A stretch of DNA of 64,000 bases from Pseudomonas sp. PSE14 (lineage in GTDB: Bacteria > Pseudomonadota > Gammaproteobacteria > Pseudomonadales > Pseudomonadaceae): NCBI RefSeq assembly GCF_029203285.1, contig NZ_CP115669.1, positions 4,712,001 to 4,776,000 of the forward strand. Reading direction: 5' to 3'. Shown here in pieces: positions 1 through 9,308 of the stretch; positions within the stretch are counted from its first letter, which is position 1, and every line of letters begins with the position of its first letter. Under the pieces are notes generated by a model that saw nothing but the letters and a program-made list of their open reading frames with translations, was not told where the DNA came from and did no database searches. A program made the position numbers and the translations under genes.

Positions 1-918
1 TTCTACTTCAAGGGTGACCACCACTGGACGCCCTACGGCGCGATGCGCAGCGCAAAGATCGTGGCCGAGACACTGAAGGAAATCCCCGCCTACAAGGACG
101 TGCCGAAGAAGGAATTCGAAAGCAAGCGCGTGGGCCTGCTGTCCAAGCTCGGCACCTTCCACAAGGCCGCCGCCCAGCTCTGCGGCAGCGGCTATGCGCC
201 GCAGTACGTCGACCGCTTCGAGACCGAACCGGTAGGCGATTCGGGCGGCGGCGATCTGTTCGGTGAAGGCGGCGATGCCCAGGTCGCGCTGGTCGGCACC
301 TCCAACAGCGGCCCGGCCTACAACTTCGCCGGCTTCCTGGAGGAGTACGCCAAGGTCGACATCCTCAACAACGCGGTCTCCGGCGGCGGCTTCGACAGCT
401 CCCTGCTGGCGTACATGACCAGCAAGGAATTCCACGACAAGCCGCCGAAGATCCTCATCTGGGAATTCGCCACCCACTACGACATGGCGCAGAAGAGCTT
501 CTACCGCCAGGCCATGCCGCTGGTGGACAACGGCTGCGCCAACGGCAAGCCGGCGTTGACCCGCAAGGTCAAGCTGCATCCGGGCAGCAACGAGGTGCTG
601 GTCAACAGCGGCGCCATGCCGATCCGTTCGGGCAGCTACACCGCCGACGTCACCTACTCGGACCCCGGCGTGCACGAACTCAAGAACACCATCTGGTACA
701 TGAACGGTCGGCGCGAACAGCTGAAGATCGAGCAGTCCAAGTCGGTGGACACCGGTGGACGCTACGTCTTCGAGCTGCGCAACGACGAAGACTGGTCGAA
801 CCAGCAGTTCCTCTCCCTGGAAATCGAGGCGCCGGAAGACATGCCGGCGGGTCTGGAGGTCGAGGCCAAGCTCTGTCAGACCCCAACAGCCAAGTCGGCC
901 GATGTGGCCGCCAACTAG
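1..918 (+). CDS. algX: Alginate biosynthesis protein AlgX, 5'-truncated by the window edge
   Basis: Periplasmic alginate O-acetyltransferase that transfers acetyl groups to mannuronate residues of the polymer before export. The reading frame is open from base 1, so the start codon and signal peptide lie outside the window. The SGNH-like catalytic pieces are visible: GDHHWTP (Asp and His of the triad, bases 13-33) and GTSNSG with the nucleophilic serine near base 300. The C-terminal part (after about base 540) corresponds to the carbohydrate-binding module. It is followed 20 bp later by algL, as in other pseudomonads. AlgJ at 4036 carries the same DTHWTP and GTSYS motifs, but the order upstream of algL identifies this one as AlgX. 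Confidence 0.95.
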   Translation, partial: FYFKGDHHWTPYGAMRSAKIVAETLKEIPAYKDVPKKEFESKRVGLLSKLGTFHKAAAQLCGSGYAPQYVDRFETEPVGDSGGGDLFGEGGDAQVALVGTSNSGPAYNFAGFLEEYAKVDILNNAVSGGGFDSSLLAYMTSKEFHDKPPKILIWEFATHYDMAQKSFYRQAMPLVDNGCANGKPALTRKVKLHPGSNEVLVNSGAMPIRSGSYTADVTYSDPGVHELKNTIWYMNGRREQLKIEQSKSVDTGGRYVFELRNDEDWSNQQFLSLEIEAPEDMPAGLEVEAKLCQTPTAKSADVAAN

Positions 919-938
919 AGAGAGCGGGGACGAAAGCC

Positions 939-2081
939 ATGCCCAGCCTACGAAAGATCAAGACACCCATCGTGGCCCGAGTCGGCCTGACCGTCGCCGT
1001 GGTCGGCGCGTTGTTCGGCGGCCCCCTGTTTCCCAGGATCGGTCACGCCGCCGACCTCGTGCCGCCGCCGGGTTACTTCTCCGCCGTCGGTGAAAAAGGC
1101 AGCAAGAAGGATTCGGACAGCTGCCCGGCCATCCCCACGCCCTACACCGGCAGCCTGCAGTTCACCAGCAAGTACGAGGGCTCGGACTCCTCGCGCTCGA
1201 CACTCAATGCCGATGCGGAGAAGAAGTTCCGCACCCAGATCAAGGACATCACCGAGATGGAGCGCGGCACCGCCAAGCTCATCACCAAGTACATGCGCAG
1301 CGGCAACAAGGGCGACCTGGACTGCGCAATGAACTGGCTGGAAGCCTGGGCCGAGGCCGGCGCGCTGGAAAGCACCGACTTCAACCACACCGGCAAGTCC
1401 ATGCGCAAATGGGCCCTCGGCAGCCTGTCGTCGTCCTACATGCGCTTGAAGTTCTCCAGCAGCCGCCCGCTGTCGGCCTACGCCGAGCAGGCGAAAACCA
1501 TCGAGAGCTGGTTCAGCACCCTGGGCAGCCAGGTGGTGCGCGACTGGAGCGACCTGCCGCTCAAGCAGATCAACAACCACTCCTACTGGGCCGCCTGGTC
1601 GGTGATGTCCACCGCCGTGGTGACCAACCGCCGCGACCTGTTCGACTGGTCCGTGCAGGAATTCAAGGTCGCCGCCAACCAGGTGGACAACGACGGCTAC
1701 CTGCCCAACGAACTCAAGCGCAATCAGCGCGCCCTGTCGTACCACAACTACTCGCTGCCACCGCTGACCATGATCGCCGCCTTCGCCCAGGTGAATGGCG
1801 TCGACCTGCGCCAGGAGAACAACGGCGCCCTGCAACGCCTGGCCAACCGCGTGATGCAAGGCGTGGACGACCAGGACCAGTTCGATGAGAAGACTGGCAA
1901 GGACCAGGACATGGACGACCTGAAGGACAACAGCAAGTTCGCCTGGCTGGAACCCTACTGCGCACTCTACAGCTGCGCCCCGAAGACCCAGGACTGGAAG
2001 AAGAAGATGGAACCCTTCAACAGCTTCCGCCTGGGGGGTGAAGTGACCAAGGTTTTCAACCGACAGGGGGCGGGGAGCTGA
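939..2081 (+). CDS. algL: Alginate lyase AlgL
   Basis: Periplasmic poly(beta-D-mannuronate) lyase (PL5) that cleaves alginate by beta-elimination and clears stray polymer from the periplasm. The 380-residue length fits the family. An N-terminal signal peptide runs to about residue 37 (GHAAD). The active-site segments NNHSYW (catalytic His) and RALSYHNYS (Arg and Tyr) are intact. The C-terminus has a short acidic insert ([18 protein letters not shown]). Start ATG follows algX by 20 bp. The gene after it, algI, is separated by an unusually long non-coding spacer that holds palindromic repeats. Confidence 0.95.
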   Translation: MPSLRKIKTPIVARVGLTVAVVGALFGGPLFPRIGHAADLVPPPGYFSAVGEKGSKKDSDSCPAIPTPYTGSLQFTSKYEGSDSSRSTLNADAEKKFRTQIKDITEMERGTAKLITKYMRSGNKGDLDCAMNWLEAWAEAGALESTDFNHTGKSMRKWALGSLSSSYMRLKFSSSRPLSAYAEQAKTIESWFSTLGSQVVRDWSDLPLKQINNHSYWAAWSVMSTAVVTNRRDLFDWSVQEFKVAANQVDNDGYLPNELKRNQRALSYHNYSLPPLTMIAAFAQVNGVDLRQENNGALQRLANRVMQGVDDQDQFDEKTGKDQDMDDLKDNSKFAWLEPYCALYSCAPKTQDWKKKMEPFNSFRLGGEVTKVFNRQGAGS

Positions 2082-2137
2082 AGCAGCGACCCACCCCAGC
2101 CTCTCCGTGACGACGAGAGGTCCGACTTGAAAGGTCC

Positions 2138-2283
2138 GTCACCCTAACCCTCTCCCCCAAGGGAGCGGGAACTGTCCGAGCGATCGGGCGGCACCCAATC
2201 AGCCGGTGGGCATGAGCATCCCCGCCAGCACGGATACCCCCTCTCCTTTTGGGAGAAGGCCTGGGTGAGGGAACCCCTACGCC
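2138..2283. repeat. REP-like palindromic repeat pair inside the alginate operon (class B, copy 1)
   Basis: The 378-bp gap 2082-2459 between algL and algI contains no gene. It holds an inverted pair of CCTCTCCC / GGGAGA-type modules: CACCCTAACCCTCTCCC near 2141 and GGGAGAAGGCCTGGGTGAGG near 2252. The same composite appears at 51535-51722 and, in shorter form, at 5955-6070. The spacing and orientation resemble a bacterial interspersed mosaic element. No promoter or RBS-linked ORF was seen in the rest of the gap. Confidence 0.7.
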
Positions 2284-2459
2284 GAAATATCGGCAAGGAC
2301 ATCCACCCGACCCACGCGACAAAGACGTGGGCGGGCGCAAGAGATTAAGCAACACCAGGGGAGGAAATGGCGGGTTGTCCCGGCCTTTCCTCAGGGCGTC
2401 GAGAGACGCCGGAAGGGCTGGAGCGACCTTAGGTTTGAAGCTCCAGAGAGAGACGCGGA

Positions 2460-4022
2460 ATGGTCTTTTCTTCCAACGTGTTCCTGTTCCTGTTCCTGCC
2501 GATATTTCTCGGCCTGTACTACCTGAGCGGGAACCGCTACCACAACCTCCTGTTGCTGGTGGCCAGCTACGTCTTCTACGCATGGTGGCGGGTGGACTTC
2601 CTGGCGCTGTTCGCCGGCGTGACGCTGTTCAACTACTGGATCGGCCTGCGCATCGGCGCGGCCGGCGTGCGCACCAAGGCTGCGCAGCGCTGGTTGATCC
2701 TCGGCGTGGTGGTCGACCTCTGCGTGCTGGGCTACTTCAAGTACGCCAACTTCGGCGTCGACAGCCTCAACCAGCTCATCACCTCGATGGGCATGCAGCC
2801 CTTCGTGCTGACCCACATCCTGCTGCCCATCGGCATCAGCTTCTACACCTTCGAATCGATCAGCTACATCATCGACGTGTACCGCGGCGATACCCCGGCC
2901 ACGCACAACCTGATCGACTTCGCGGCCTTCGTGGCGATCTTCCCGCACCTGATCGCCGGCCCCGTGCTGCGCTTCCGCGACCTGGTGGACCAGTTCAACC
3001 ACCGCACCCACACCGTCGACAAGTTCGCCGAAGGCTGCACCCGCTTCATGCAGGGCTTCGTCAAGAAGGTGTTCATCGCCGACACCCTGGCGGCGGTGGC
3101 GGACCACTGCTTCGCCCTGCAGGACCCGACCACAGGTGACGCCTGGCTCGGCGCCCTGGCCTACACCGCGCAGCTGTACTTCGACTTCTCCGGCTACAGC
3201 GACATGGCCATCGGCCTGGGCCTGATGATGGGCTTCCGCTTCATGGAGAACTTCAACCAGCCCTACATCAGCCAGTCCATTACCGAGTTCTGGCGGCGCT
3301 GGCACATCAGCCTGTCCACCTGGCTGCGCGACTACCTGTACATCAGCCTGGGCGGCAACCGCGGCACCACCTTCCAGACCTATCGCAACCTGTTCCTCAC
3401 CATGCTGCTGGGCGGCCTGTGGCACGGCGCCAACGTCACCTACATCATCTGGGGCGCCTGGCACGGCGTGTGGCTGGCCATCGAGCGCGCTCTGGGCGTG
3501 AACGCCGCGCCCCACGTACTCAACCCGCTGAAGTGGGTGTTCACCTTCCTGCTGGTGATCGTCGGCTGGGTGATCTTCCGCGCCGAGAACCTGCATGTGG
3601 CCTGGCGCATGTACGAGGCCATGTTCAGCTTCGGCGACTGGAAGCTTTCCGAGCTGAACCGCGCCAGCCTCACTGGCCTGCAGGTCGGCACCCTGGTGAT
3701 CGCCTACATCGTCCTGGCCTTCTTCGGCATCCGCCAGTTCTACAGCCAGCCGCTGCAGAGCAAGGCGCCCAAGGCCGCGGCGAAATCCGACGAGGTCCAG
3801 GCCGACGGCCCGGCCAGCGCCCAGCCGCGCACCCCGGCGGCAGCCCAGGACGACCCGGCGGCCATCGCCTACTCGCCCAGTGGCGCTGCCGTCTACACGC
3901 AGCACTGGATGACCCAGCTGCCGGTGCTGGCGACCCGCATCGCCCTGCTCCTGCTGTTCGCCGCCTCGGTGCTCAAGCTCTCGGCGCAGAGCTACTCGCC
4001 GTTCCTCTACTTCCAGTTCTGA
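2460..4022 (+). CDS. algI: Alginate O-acetylation protein AlgI (MBOAT family)
   Basis: Inner-membrane acyltransferase of the MBOAT family that is thought to move acetyl groups across the membrane for AlgJ and AlgX. It is 520 residues with many hydrophobic segments, beginning with the N-terminal helix FLFLFLPIFLGLYY. The hallmark histidine is in GGLWHGAN, followed by the membrane segment WGAWHGVWL. A proline/alanine-rich cytoplasmic stretch at about residues 430-475 precedes the last helix and is probably a variable linker. The ATG at 2460 has only a weak purine-rich RBS (AGAGAGA). It is followed 13 bp later by algJ, so the two are co-transcribed. Confidence 0.95.
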   Translation: MVFSSNVFLFLFLPIFLGLYYLSGNRYHNLLLLVASYVFYAWWRVDFLALFAGVTLFNYWIGLRIGAAGVRTKAAQRWLILGVVVDLCVLGYFKYANFGVDSLNQLITSMGMQPFVLTHILLPIGISFYTFESISYIIDVYRGDTPATHNLIDFAAFVAIFPHLIAGPVLRFRDLVDQFNHRTHTVDKFAEGCTRFMQGFVKKVFIADTLAAVADHCFALQDPTTGDAWLGALAYTAQLYFDFSGYSDMAIGLGLMMGFRFMENFNQPYISQSITEFWRRWHISLSTWLRDYLYISLGGNRGTTFQTYRNLFLTMLLGGLWHGANVTYIIWGAWHGVWLAIERALGVNAAPHVLNPLKWVFTFLLVIVGWVIFRAENLHVAWRMYEAMFSFGDWKLSELNRASLTGLQVGTLVIAYIVLAFFGIRQFYSQPLQSKAPKAAAKSDEVQADGPASAQPRTPAAAQDDPAAIAYSPSGAAVYTQHWMTQLPVLATRIALLLLFAASVLKLSAQSYSPFLYFQF

Positions 4023-4035
4023 GCGAGGCCGGATC

Positions 4036-5238
4036 ATGCAACCGACTACACATCCCACTCTCAGCAAACCCCTGCAGTACACCTACATCGCCGTGTTCGG
4101 CGGGATGCTGCTGGGCCTGGCAGGCCTGTCGCTGAAGGCCTTCCCCAGCTTCTCCGCCGCCGAGGGCACCACCGTGCTCAACGGCAAGCTGGCCCACGCC
4201 TTCGAAGGCCACTACGACGACCAGTTCCCGATCAAGCGCCTGGGCACCAACCTCTGGGCCGCGCTGGACTACACCGTCTTCGAGGAAGGTCGTCCGGGCG
4301 TGGTGCTGGGCAAGGACGGCTGGCTGTTCACCGACGAGGAATTCAAGCCCGCCCCTACCCAGCAGCAGCTGGATGACAACTGGGCGCTGGTGCGCGGCGT
4401 GCAGCAGGAGCTGGAGCGCCGTGGCGTGAAACTGGTTCTGGCGATCATCCCGGCCAAGACCCGCCTCTACCCCGAATTCCTCGGCAAGGAACAACCGGCG
4501 GCGCTGCACGCCTCGCTCTACCAGGACTTCCTGCAGCGCGCCCGCCAGGCCGGCATGGCCGCGCCCGAGCTGCTGGAAACGATGGAGAAGGCCAAGGACA
4601 ACGGCCAGGTCTTCCTGCGCACCGATACCCACTGGACGCCGCTGGGCGCCGAAGCCGTGGCCCAGCGCCTGGGCGAAAGCATCCGCGCCGGCCAGGGCGC
4701 CGACCTGCCGAGCCAGACCTTCATCACCGAAGCCGGCAAGAGCGGCCCACACAAGGGCGACCTGCTCACCTTCCTGCCGCTGGACCCGCTGTTCAGCAAC
4801 CTGCTGCCGCCGGAAGACCAGCTCGAGCAGCGCCAGACCCATCCGGCCGAGGAAGCCGCAGCCGGCTCCGACAACAGCGGCGCTGGCGACCTCTTCGGCG
4901 ACAGCGCCCAGCCGCAGGTCGCCCTGGTCGGCACCAGCTACAGCGCCAACCCGCGCTGGAACTTCGCCGGCGCCCTCAAGCAGGCGCTGTCGGCGGATGT
5001 CATCAACTACGCGAAGGAGGGCAAGGGCCCTCTGGAACCGATGCTCGAACTCCTGCAGGACGAAGGCTTCAAGCAGAAGCCGGCGCAACTGCTGGTCTGG
5101 GAATTCCCCGAACGCTACCTGCCGATGCACAGCGACCTCAGCCAGTTCAACCCGGACTGGGTGGCGCAGCTGCGCGCGGAAGGCAACCGAGACGAACGCC
5201 TGGCCGCCAACCAGGCAGGCAACCCAACGGCGCACTGA
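4036..5238 (+). CDS. algJ: Alginate O-acetyltransferase AlgJ
   Basis: Periplasmic, membrane-anchored SGNH-type acetyltransferase acting with AlgI, AlgF and AlgX in O-acetylation of alginate. The N-terminus has one hydrophobic anchor (about residues 18-33). Catalytic Asp and His lie in DTHWTPLGA (about residue 195), and the nucleophile serine in GTSYSAN (about residue 297). A glutamate-rich linker (about residues 255-285) precedes the serine motif. It sits 13 bp after algI and 59 bp before algF. The fold and motifs repeat those of AlgX, but AlgJ has no carbohydrate-binding module after the catalytic domain. Confidence 0.94.
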   Translation: MQPTTHPTLSKPLQYTYIAVFGGMLLGLAGLSLKAFPSFSAAEGTTVLNGKLAHAFEGHYDDQFPIKRLGTNLWAALDYTVFEEGRPGVVLGKDGWLFTDEEFKPAPTQQQLDDNWALVRGVQQELERRGVKLVLAIIPAKTRLYPEFLGKEQPAALHASLYQDFLQRARQAGMAAPELLETMEKAKDNGQVFLRTDTHWTPLGAEAVAQRLGESIRAGQGADLPSQTFITEAGKSGPHKGDLLTFLPLDPLFSNLLPPEDQLEQRQTHPAEEAAAGSDNSGAGDLFGDSAQPQVALVGTSYSANPRWNFAGALKQALSADVINYAKEGKGPLEPMLELLQDEGFKQKPAQLLVWEFPERYLPMHSDLSQFNPDWVAQLRAEGNRDERLAANQAGNPTAH

Positions 5239-5297
5239 GCGCCGCGACAGGGCATCACCCATGCCCCTACAAGAGAGAAAGACGGAGGTACAACCCC

Positions 5298-5948
5298 ATG
5301 AACCGACTGACCATTCGCACCCTGAAGTCGTCCGCACTGGCCCTCGCCCTGGGCGCCGCATCCTTCGGTGCTTTCGCCGGCGGTGAAGGCGCACTCTACG
5401 GGCCACAGGCGCCCAAGGGTTCGGCCTTCGTGCGGGCCTACAACGCCGGCAGCTCCGAGCTGAACGTCGCGGTCGGCAACGCCACCCTGAACGACGTCTC
5501 GCCGCTGGGTTCCAGCGACTTCAAGTTCCTCCCGGCGGGCAACTACACCGCCAAGGTCGGCAGCCAGAACCTGCCGGTGAAACTCGATCCGGACGCCTAC
5601 TACACCCTCGTCAGCCAACCCGGCGGGCAGCCGCGCCTGGTGCCCGAGCCGCCGTTCAAGAACAAGCAGAAAGCCCTGGTCCGCGTACAGAACCTGAGCG
5701 GCCAGGCCCTGACCCTGAAAACCGCTGACGGCAAGACCGACGTGGTTGCCAACGTCGCTCCGCAAAGCCACGGCGACCGCGAGATCAACCCGGTGAAAGT
5801 AAACCTCGCGCTGTACGACGGTGCGAAGAAGGTCAGCGACCTCAAGCCCGTCACCCTCGAGCGCGGCGAAGTGGTCTGCCTCTACGTCACCGGCGAGGGC
5901 GGCAAGCTCAACCCGGTCTGGGTCAAGCGCCCGGTGAAGGTGGACTGA
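5298..5948 (+). CDS. algF: Alginate O-acetylation adaptor protein AlgF
   Basis: Periplasmic adaptor needed for O-acetylation of alginate together with AlgI, AlgJ and AlgX. It is 216 residues, with a clear signal peptide ending near GAFAGG. The mature part has two beta-rich halves (AFVRAYNAGSSELNVAVG and ALVRVQNLSGQALTLKT) that look like related beta-sandwich domains. A good RBS (GGAGG) lies 9 nt before the ATG at 5298. The following gene algA is 281 bp away, and that gap again contains a class B palindrome. Confidence 0.93.
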   Translation: MNRLTIRTLKSSALALALGAASFGAFAGGEGALYGPQAPKGSAFVRAYNAGSSELNVAVGNATLNDVSPLGSSDFKFLPAGNYTAKVGSQNLPVKLDPDAYYTLVSQPGGQPRLVPEPPFKNKQKALVRVQNLSGQALTLKTADGKTDVVANVAPQSHGDREINPVKVNLALYDGAKKVSDLKPVTLERGEVVCLYVTGEGGKLNPVWVKRPVKVD

Positions 5949-5954
5949 TCCCAT

Positions 5955-6070
5955 GAGCCGGCGGCCACTGCCCTGCCACTCCCATACGGAGTGCGGCCGA
6001 GACTGCACATCTCCCGCCGGCACCCACTGCCTCCCCCTCCCCCTGGGAGCGGGCCGGGGTGAGGCGCTCG
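5955..6070. repeat. REP-like palindromic repeat, class B, copy 2 (algF-algA spacer)
   Basis: The 281-bp spacer between algF and algA holds a GC-rich run with a CACTCCCATACGGAGTG hairpin (near 5977) and the class B motif CTCCCCCTCCCCCTGGGAG followed by CGGGCCGGGGTGAGG. The wording matches the repeats at 2138 and 51535, including the ACTGCC/ACTGTCC neighbour. No ORF with an RBS was found in it. Confidence 0.55.
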
Positions 6071-6229
6071 TGAAGCGCCTCCCTCCCAACAACGAGACCG
6101 GTCCTACGCCGGCAGAAGCATCGGTGCGCCGCCACTCCGGCACGCACAGGAGAGGTCACCCACAAGGCACGCCGGGCTGCATGACGCGGCGCGGCAAACA
6201 GTACGCATGAACGCTTTAGGAGAATCCAC

Positions 6230-7675
6230 ATGATCCCAGTAATCCTTTCCGGTGGCAGCGGCTCGCGACTCTGGCCTCTTTCCCGCAAGCAGTACCCCAA
6301 ACAGTTCCTCGCCCTCACCGGCGACCACACGCTGTTCCAGCAGACCCTGGAGCGTCTGGCCTTCGAAGGCATGGAACCCCCGGTGGTAGTCAGCAACCAG
6401 GAGCACCGTTTCATCGTCCAGGAACAGCTCGAAGCGCTGCAGCTCAAGACCCAGGCGATCCTGCTCGAGCCCTTCGGCCGCAATACCGCGCCGGCGGTTG
6501 CGATCGCCGCCATGAAACTGATCGCAGAAGGCCGTGACGAACTGCTGCTGATCCTCCCCGCCGACCACGTGATCGAGGACCAGCGTGCCTTCCAGCGCGC
6601 CCTCGCCCTGGCCACCAACGCCGCCGAAAAAGGCGAAATGGTGCTCTTCGGCGTCCCCGCCACCCGTCCGGAAACCGGCTACGGCTACATCAAGTCCGGT
6701 GACGAGCGCGGCCTGCCGGAAGGCGTGATCCGCGTCGAACGCTTCATCGAGAAGCCCGACGAAGCCCGTGCCCAGCAGTTCGTCGAAGAAGGCGGCTACT
6801 ACTGGAACAGCGGCATGTTCCTGTTCCGCGCCAGCCGCTTCCTGGAAGAGCTCAAGAAGCACGACACCGACATCTACGACACCTGCCTGCTGGCCCTGGA
6901 GCGCAGCCAGCACGACGGAGAACTGATCAGCATCGACGCCGCCACCTTCGAGTGCTGCCCGGACAACTCCATCGACTACGCCGTGATGGAAAAGACCCGC
7001 CGCGCCTGCGTGGTGCCGCTGTCCGCCGGCTGGAACGACGTCGGCAGCTGGTCGTCGATCTGGGAAGTCCACGAGAAAGACGCCGATGGCAACGTCACCA
7101 TGGGCGACGTGGTCGTCCACGACAGCCACAACTGCCTGGTGCACGGCAACGGCAAGCTGGTCTCGGTGGTCGGTCTTGAAGACATCGTGGTCGTCGAGAC
7201 CAAGGACGCCATGATGATCGCCCACAAGGACCACGTGCAGGACGTCAAGAAGGTGGTCAACCAGCTCGACGCCGCCGGTCGCAGCGAGACCCAGAACCAC
7301 TGCCAGGTCTACCGTCCGTGGGGTTCCTACGACTCGGTGGACATGGGCGGCCGCTTCCAGGTCAAGCACATCACCGTGAAGCCCGGCGCACGCCTGTCGC
7401 TGCAGATGCACCACCACCGCGCCGAGCACTGGATCGTGGTATCCGGCACCGCGCAGGTGACCTGTGACGACAAGACCTTCCTGCTCACCGAGAACCAATC
7501 CACCTACATCCCGATCGCCTCGGTCCACCGCCTGGCCAACCCGGGCAAGATCCCGCTGGAAATCATCGAAGTGCAATCAGGCAGCTACCTGGGAGAAGAC
7601 GACATCGAGCGTCTGGAAGACGTCTACGGGCGCACCACGGAGAACGTGGAGCCACTGCGTGCAGTAGCCCGCTGA
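6230..7675 (+). CDS. algA: Bifunctional mannose-6-phosphate isomerase / mannose-1-phosphate guanylyltransferase
   Basis: Cytoplasmic type II bifunctional enzyme that converts fructose-6-P to mannose-6-P and mannose-1-P to GDP-mannose, the first and third steps of alginate precursor synthesis. The N-terminal nucleotidyltransferase signature is SGGSGSRLWPLSRKQYPKQF. A second pyrophosphorylase motif, FIEKPD, lies near residue 180. The C-terminal cupin-type isomerase domain has the metal-binding segment QMHHHRAEHWIVVSG. It is 481 residues, as in PAO1. A strong RBS (AGGAG) precedes the ATG at 6230. It is the last gene of the alginate operon and is followed by an intrinsic terminator. Confidence 0.97.
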   Translation: MIPVILSGGSGSRLWPLSRKQYPKQFLALTGDHTLFQQTLERLAFEGMEPPVVVSNQEHRFIVQEQLEALQLKTQAILLEPFGRNTAPAVAIAAMKLIAEGRDELLLILPADHVIEDQRAFQRALALATNAAEKGEMVLFGVPATRPETGYGYIKSGDERGLPEGVIRVERFIEKPDEARAQQFVEEGGYYWNSGMFLFRASRFLEELKKHDTDIYDTCLLALERSQHDGELISIDAATFECCPDNSIDYAVMEKTRRACVVPLSAGWNDVGSWSSIWEVHEKDADGNVTMGDVVVHDSHNCLVHGNGKLVSVVGLEDIVVVETKDAMMIAHKDHVQDVKKVVNQLDAAGRSETQNHCQVYRPWGSYDSVDMGGRFQVKHITVKPGARLSLQMHHHRAEHWIVVSGTAQVTCDDKTFLLTENQSTYIPIASVHRLANPGKIPLEIIEVQSGSYLGEDDIERLEDVYGRTTENVEPLRAVAR

Positions 7676-7703
7676 GTCTGGCGCTTCCCTCATCGGCGCC
7701 AAC

Positions 7704-7735
7704 GCCCCTGCACCGATTGGTGCGGGGGCTTTTTT
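7704..7735 (+). terminator. Rho-independent terminator of the alginate operon
   Basis: An 11-bp stem GCCCCTGCACC / GGTGCGGGGGC with a GATT loop (7704-7729) is followed by six T. It starts 28 bp after the algA stop codon. Confidence 0.92.
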
Positions 7736-7909
7736 ATGGGTGCGCCATTACTCCGCTGCGGACTGATACTCCCATCGAGGACCTGGCCCGCTCCTGCAAA
7801 GGCCATACGGGGCTCACCCTGTAGGAGCGGACTTCGTCCGCGATGATCTTGCTCTTCGTAGGGCGGATAACGCCTCTGCCTTATCCGCCGTATTGGGGTT
7901 GAGTGTTTC

Positions 7910-8165
7910 CGCGCCGCTTCGGCGTGCTCGGATGTTTCTTGTTTCGCCCCCTCGGGCGAGTCCCTTTTGGGCCCCAAAAGGAACCAAAAGGGCCCGTCCC
8001 GGCATCCGGGTCCGGCTTCGCCGGACTGCCCTCGCTCCGGTATCGCTCCGAGGGTCGGCGTACAAGGGCCGTCCCTGGCCCTTTACGCCTCTCGCGACAT
8101 CCATGTCGCTCGCCCCTCTGCGCAATACCTCCACTCGGCCTCCTGACGGGACTCTGCGCGCGCCT
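7910..8165 (-). repeat. Structured interspersed repeat R1 (beta subtype, minus orientation)
   Basis: One of five related repeats in the window. On the minus strand it runs from CGCAGAGTCCCGTCAGGAGG to the GGGGCGAAAC segment. Visible hairpins are CCTTTTGG/CCAAAAGG (7963-7981) and GTCCGGC-TTC-GCCGGAC (8010-8026), plus the GACATGGATGTC palindrome and a GGCCC stem further in. It shares its central module only with R4. It lies in the 1141-bp gene-free stretch 7676-8816, which otherwise holds GGCGGATAACG-type palindromes (7860-7890, 8232-8265, 8672-8704) and REP-like CGCGGAC palindromes. I see no gene there. Confidence 0.8.
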
Positions 8166-8302
8166 GGAACTTTGGCTGCTTCATGCTGGATGGCGCTTCG
8201 TAGGATGGCGTAGAGCGAAGCGAAATCCATCAAGGCGGATAACGCTGCGCGTTATTCGCCCTACAGGTGTTCACCCAGCTACGTGGGTGCACTGCTAAGC
8301 CC

Positions 8303-8335
8303 TCGCGGACAAGGTCCGCTTCTACAAGAGCATGA
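8303..8335 (+). repeat. REP-like palindrome, intact relative of the IS110 target site
   Basis: GCGGACAAGGTCCGCT at 8305-8320 is followed by TCTACAAGAGCA. The same sequence, with CCTACGAAGAGCA, is split by the IS110 element at 39064/40209. Both are located a short distance 5' of an alpha-type structured repeat, so this acts as a paralogous empty site. Confidence 0.85.
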
Positions 8336-8370
8336 CCAGCGCGGGACAAAGCGCTCTGCCTTTGCTCTTG

Positions 8371-8690
8371 AAGACTTCCAGAGAAACTTTCGCACGCACC
8401 GGAGCGCCCCTTCAGGAGGCCGAGTGGAATCGGAGTTTCAGGGGTTGAGCGGCATGGATGCCGCGAGAGCCGCGATGGGCCAGGGATGGCCCTTCGCGGC
8501 GTGCCCCTGAAACTTCGATGTAACGAGGGAATTTTTCGCCTAAGCGAAAAACCGGATGCAGGGCAAGACCTTTTGGTTCCTTTTGTGTCGTTTGACAAAA
8601 GGGACTCGCCCGAGGGGGCGAAACCCAATACATCAGCACACACCGAGGCGGCGCAGAAACACAGAACAAGACGGCGGATAACACCTGAGC
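8371..8690 (+). repeat. Structured interspersed repeat R2 (alpha subtype, plus orientation)
   Basis: Closest relative is R5 at 40241. Hairpins in order: outer stem GTTTCAGGGG (8435-8444) with CCCCTGAAAC (8504-8513); GGCATGGATGCC (8451-8462); CCGCGATGGGCC (8470-8481) with GGCCCTTCGCGG (8488-8499); TTTTTCGC (8532-8539) with GCGAAAAA (8544-8551); CCTTTTGT (8579-8586) with ACAAAAGG (8595-8602); TCGCCC (8606-8611) with GGGCGA (8616-8621). Stems differ in sequence from R5, R3 and R1 but remain paired. Translations of this DNA are judged spurious. Confidence 0.85.
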
Positions 8691-8816
8691 GTCATCCGCC
8701 CTAAAAGAGCATCGCGGACAAAGTCCGCTCCCACGAAGAGCCACGCCCCGCTCTGCATCAACCCGCCCCACCCCACCTCCTGCTAAGGTAATCATCAAAT
8801 CCCCACGGAGCGCTCC

Positions 8817-9281
8817 ATGCTGTATGGCATCCTGCTGATCGTCACCTGGATCATCCTGCTGATCCGCTACCCCTCCCGTGCCCTGCCCATTTCCGGCGCC
8901 GGCCTGGTCGGCCTGGCAGCAGTGATCGCCCTCGCCATCTGGCAGGACAGCAACGACACCCGCCAACTGCAACACCTGGAGCTGCGCATCGCCTACCAGC
9001 CCGAGCAATGCCCACCCGGCCGCCCGCTGGCCGTCAGTCTGAAGAACGGCGCCAGCCGCCCCCTGCTGGAGCTGCGCTGGAAGGTCGCCGCCTACCGCCC
9101 CGGCGACACCACCGACCTGGCCGAAAACCTCTACGAATCCCCGCGCTACCGCGGCCCCGGCGCGCTGCTCGCCGGCGATGCCTGGAGCGACTGCCTGCCC
9201 CTGCCGCCGCTGCGCCCCGGCTACCGCGCCAGCACCCTGGAATTCCGCGCCGAGCGGGTGAGCGGGCGATTCGGCAACTGA
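8817..9281 (+). CDS. Conserved hypothetical protein with two N-terminal membrane helices
   Basis: I do not recognise the family. The 154-residue product starts with two hydrophobic helices (about residues 3-16 and 22-41) and continues as a soluble domain with a beta-rich look, containing Cys58 and Cys123 that could pair if the domain is periplasmic. The ATG at 8817 has a GGAG seven bases upstream. The GH3 gene begins 27 bp downstream on the same strand, so the pair is probably an operon, suggesting an envelope role. The function is unknown. Confidence 0.7.
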   Translation: MLYGILLIVTWIILLIRYPSRALPISGAGLVGLAAVIALAIWQDSNDTRQLQHLELRIAYQPEQCPPGRPLAVSLKNGASRPLLELRWKVAAYRPGDTTDLAENLYESPRYRGPGALLAGDAWSDCLPLPPLRPGYRASTLEFRAERVSGRFGN

Positions 9282-9308
9282 GATTTCATCCCCCACGGGA
9301 AGGACCCC

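Noticed and set aside
948-1859. Long open frame on the minus strand opposite algL
   Set aside because: It is the mirror frame of a confident gene, has Gly/Val/Ala/His-rich composition typical of antisense reading in GC-rich DNA, and no RBS or family.
2391-4082. 563-codon minus-strand frame opposite algI
   Set aside because: Low-complexity antisense shadow of algI; no motif.
8486-8704. Small frames inside the structured repeats that read like SPEGAK...EAAQKH peptides
   Set aside because: They recur only because the DNA repeat recurs; stems change sequence with pairing kept, not with codons kept, so structure rather than protein is selected.
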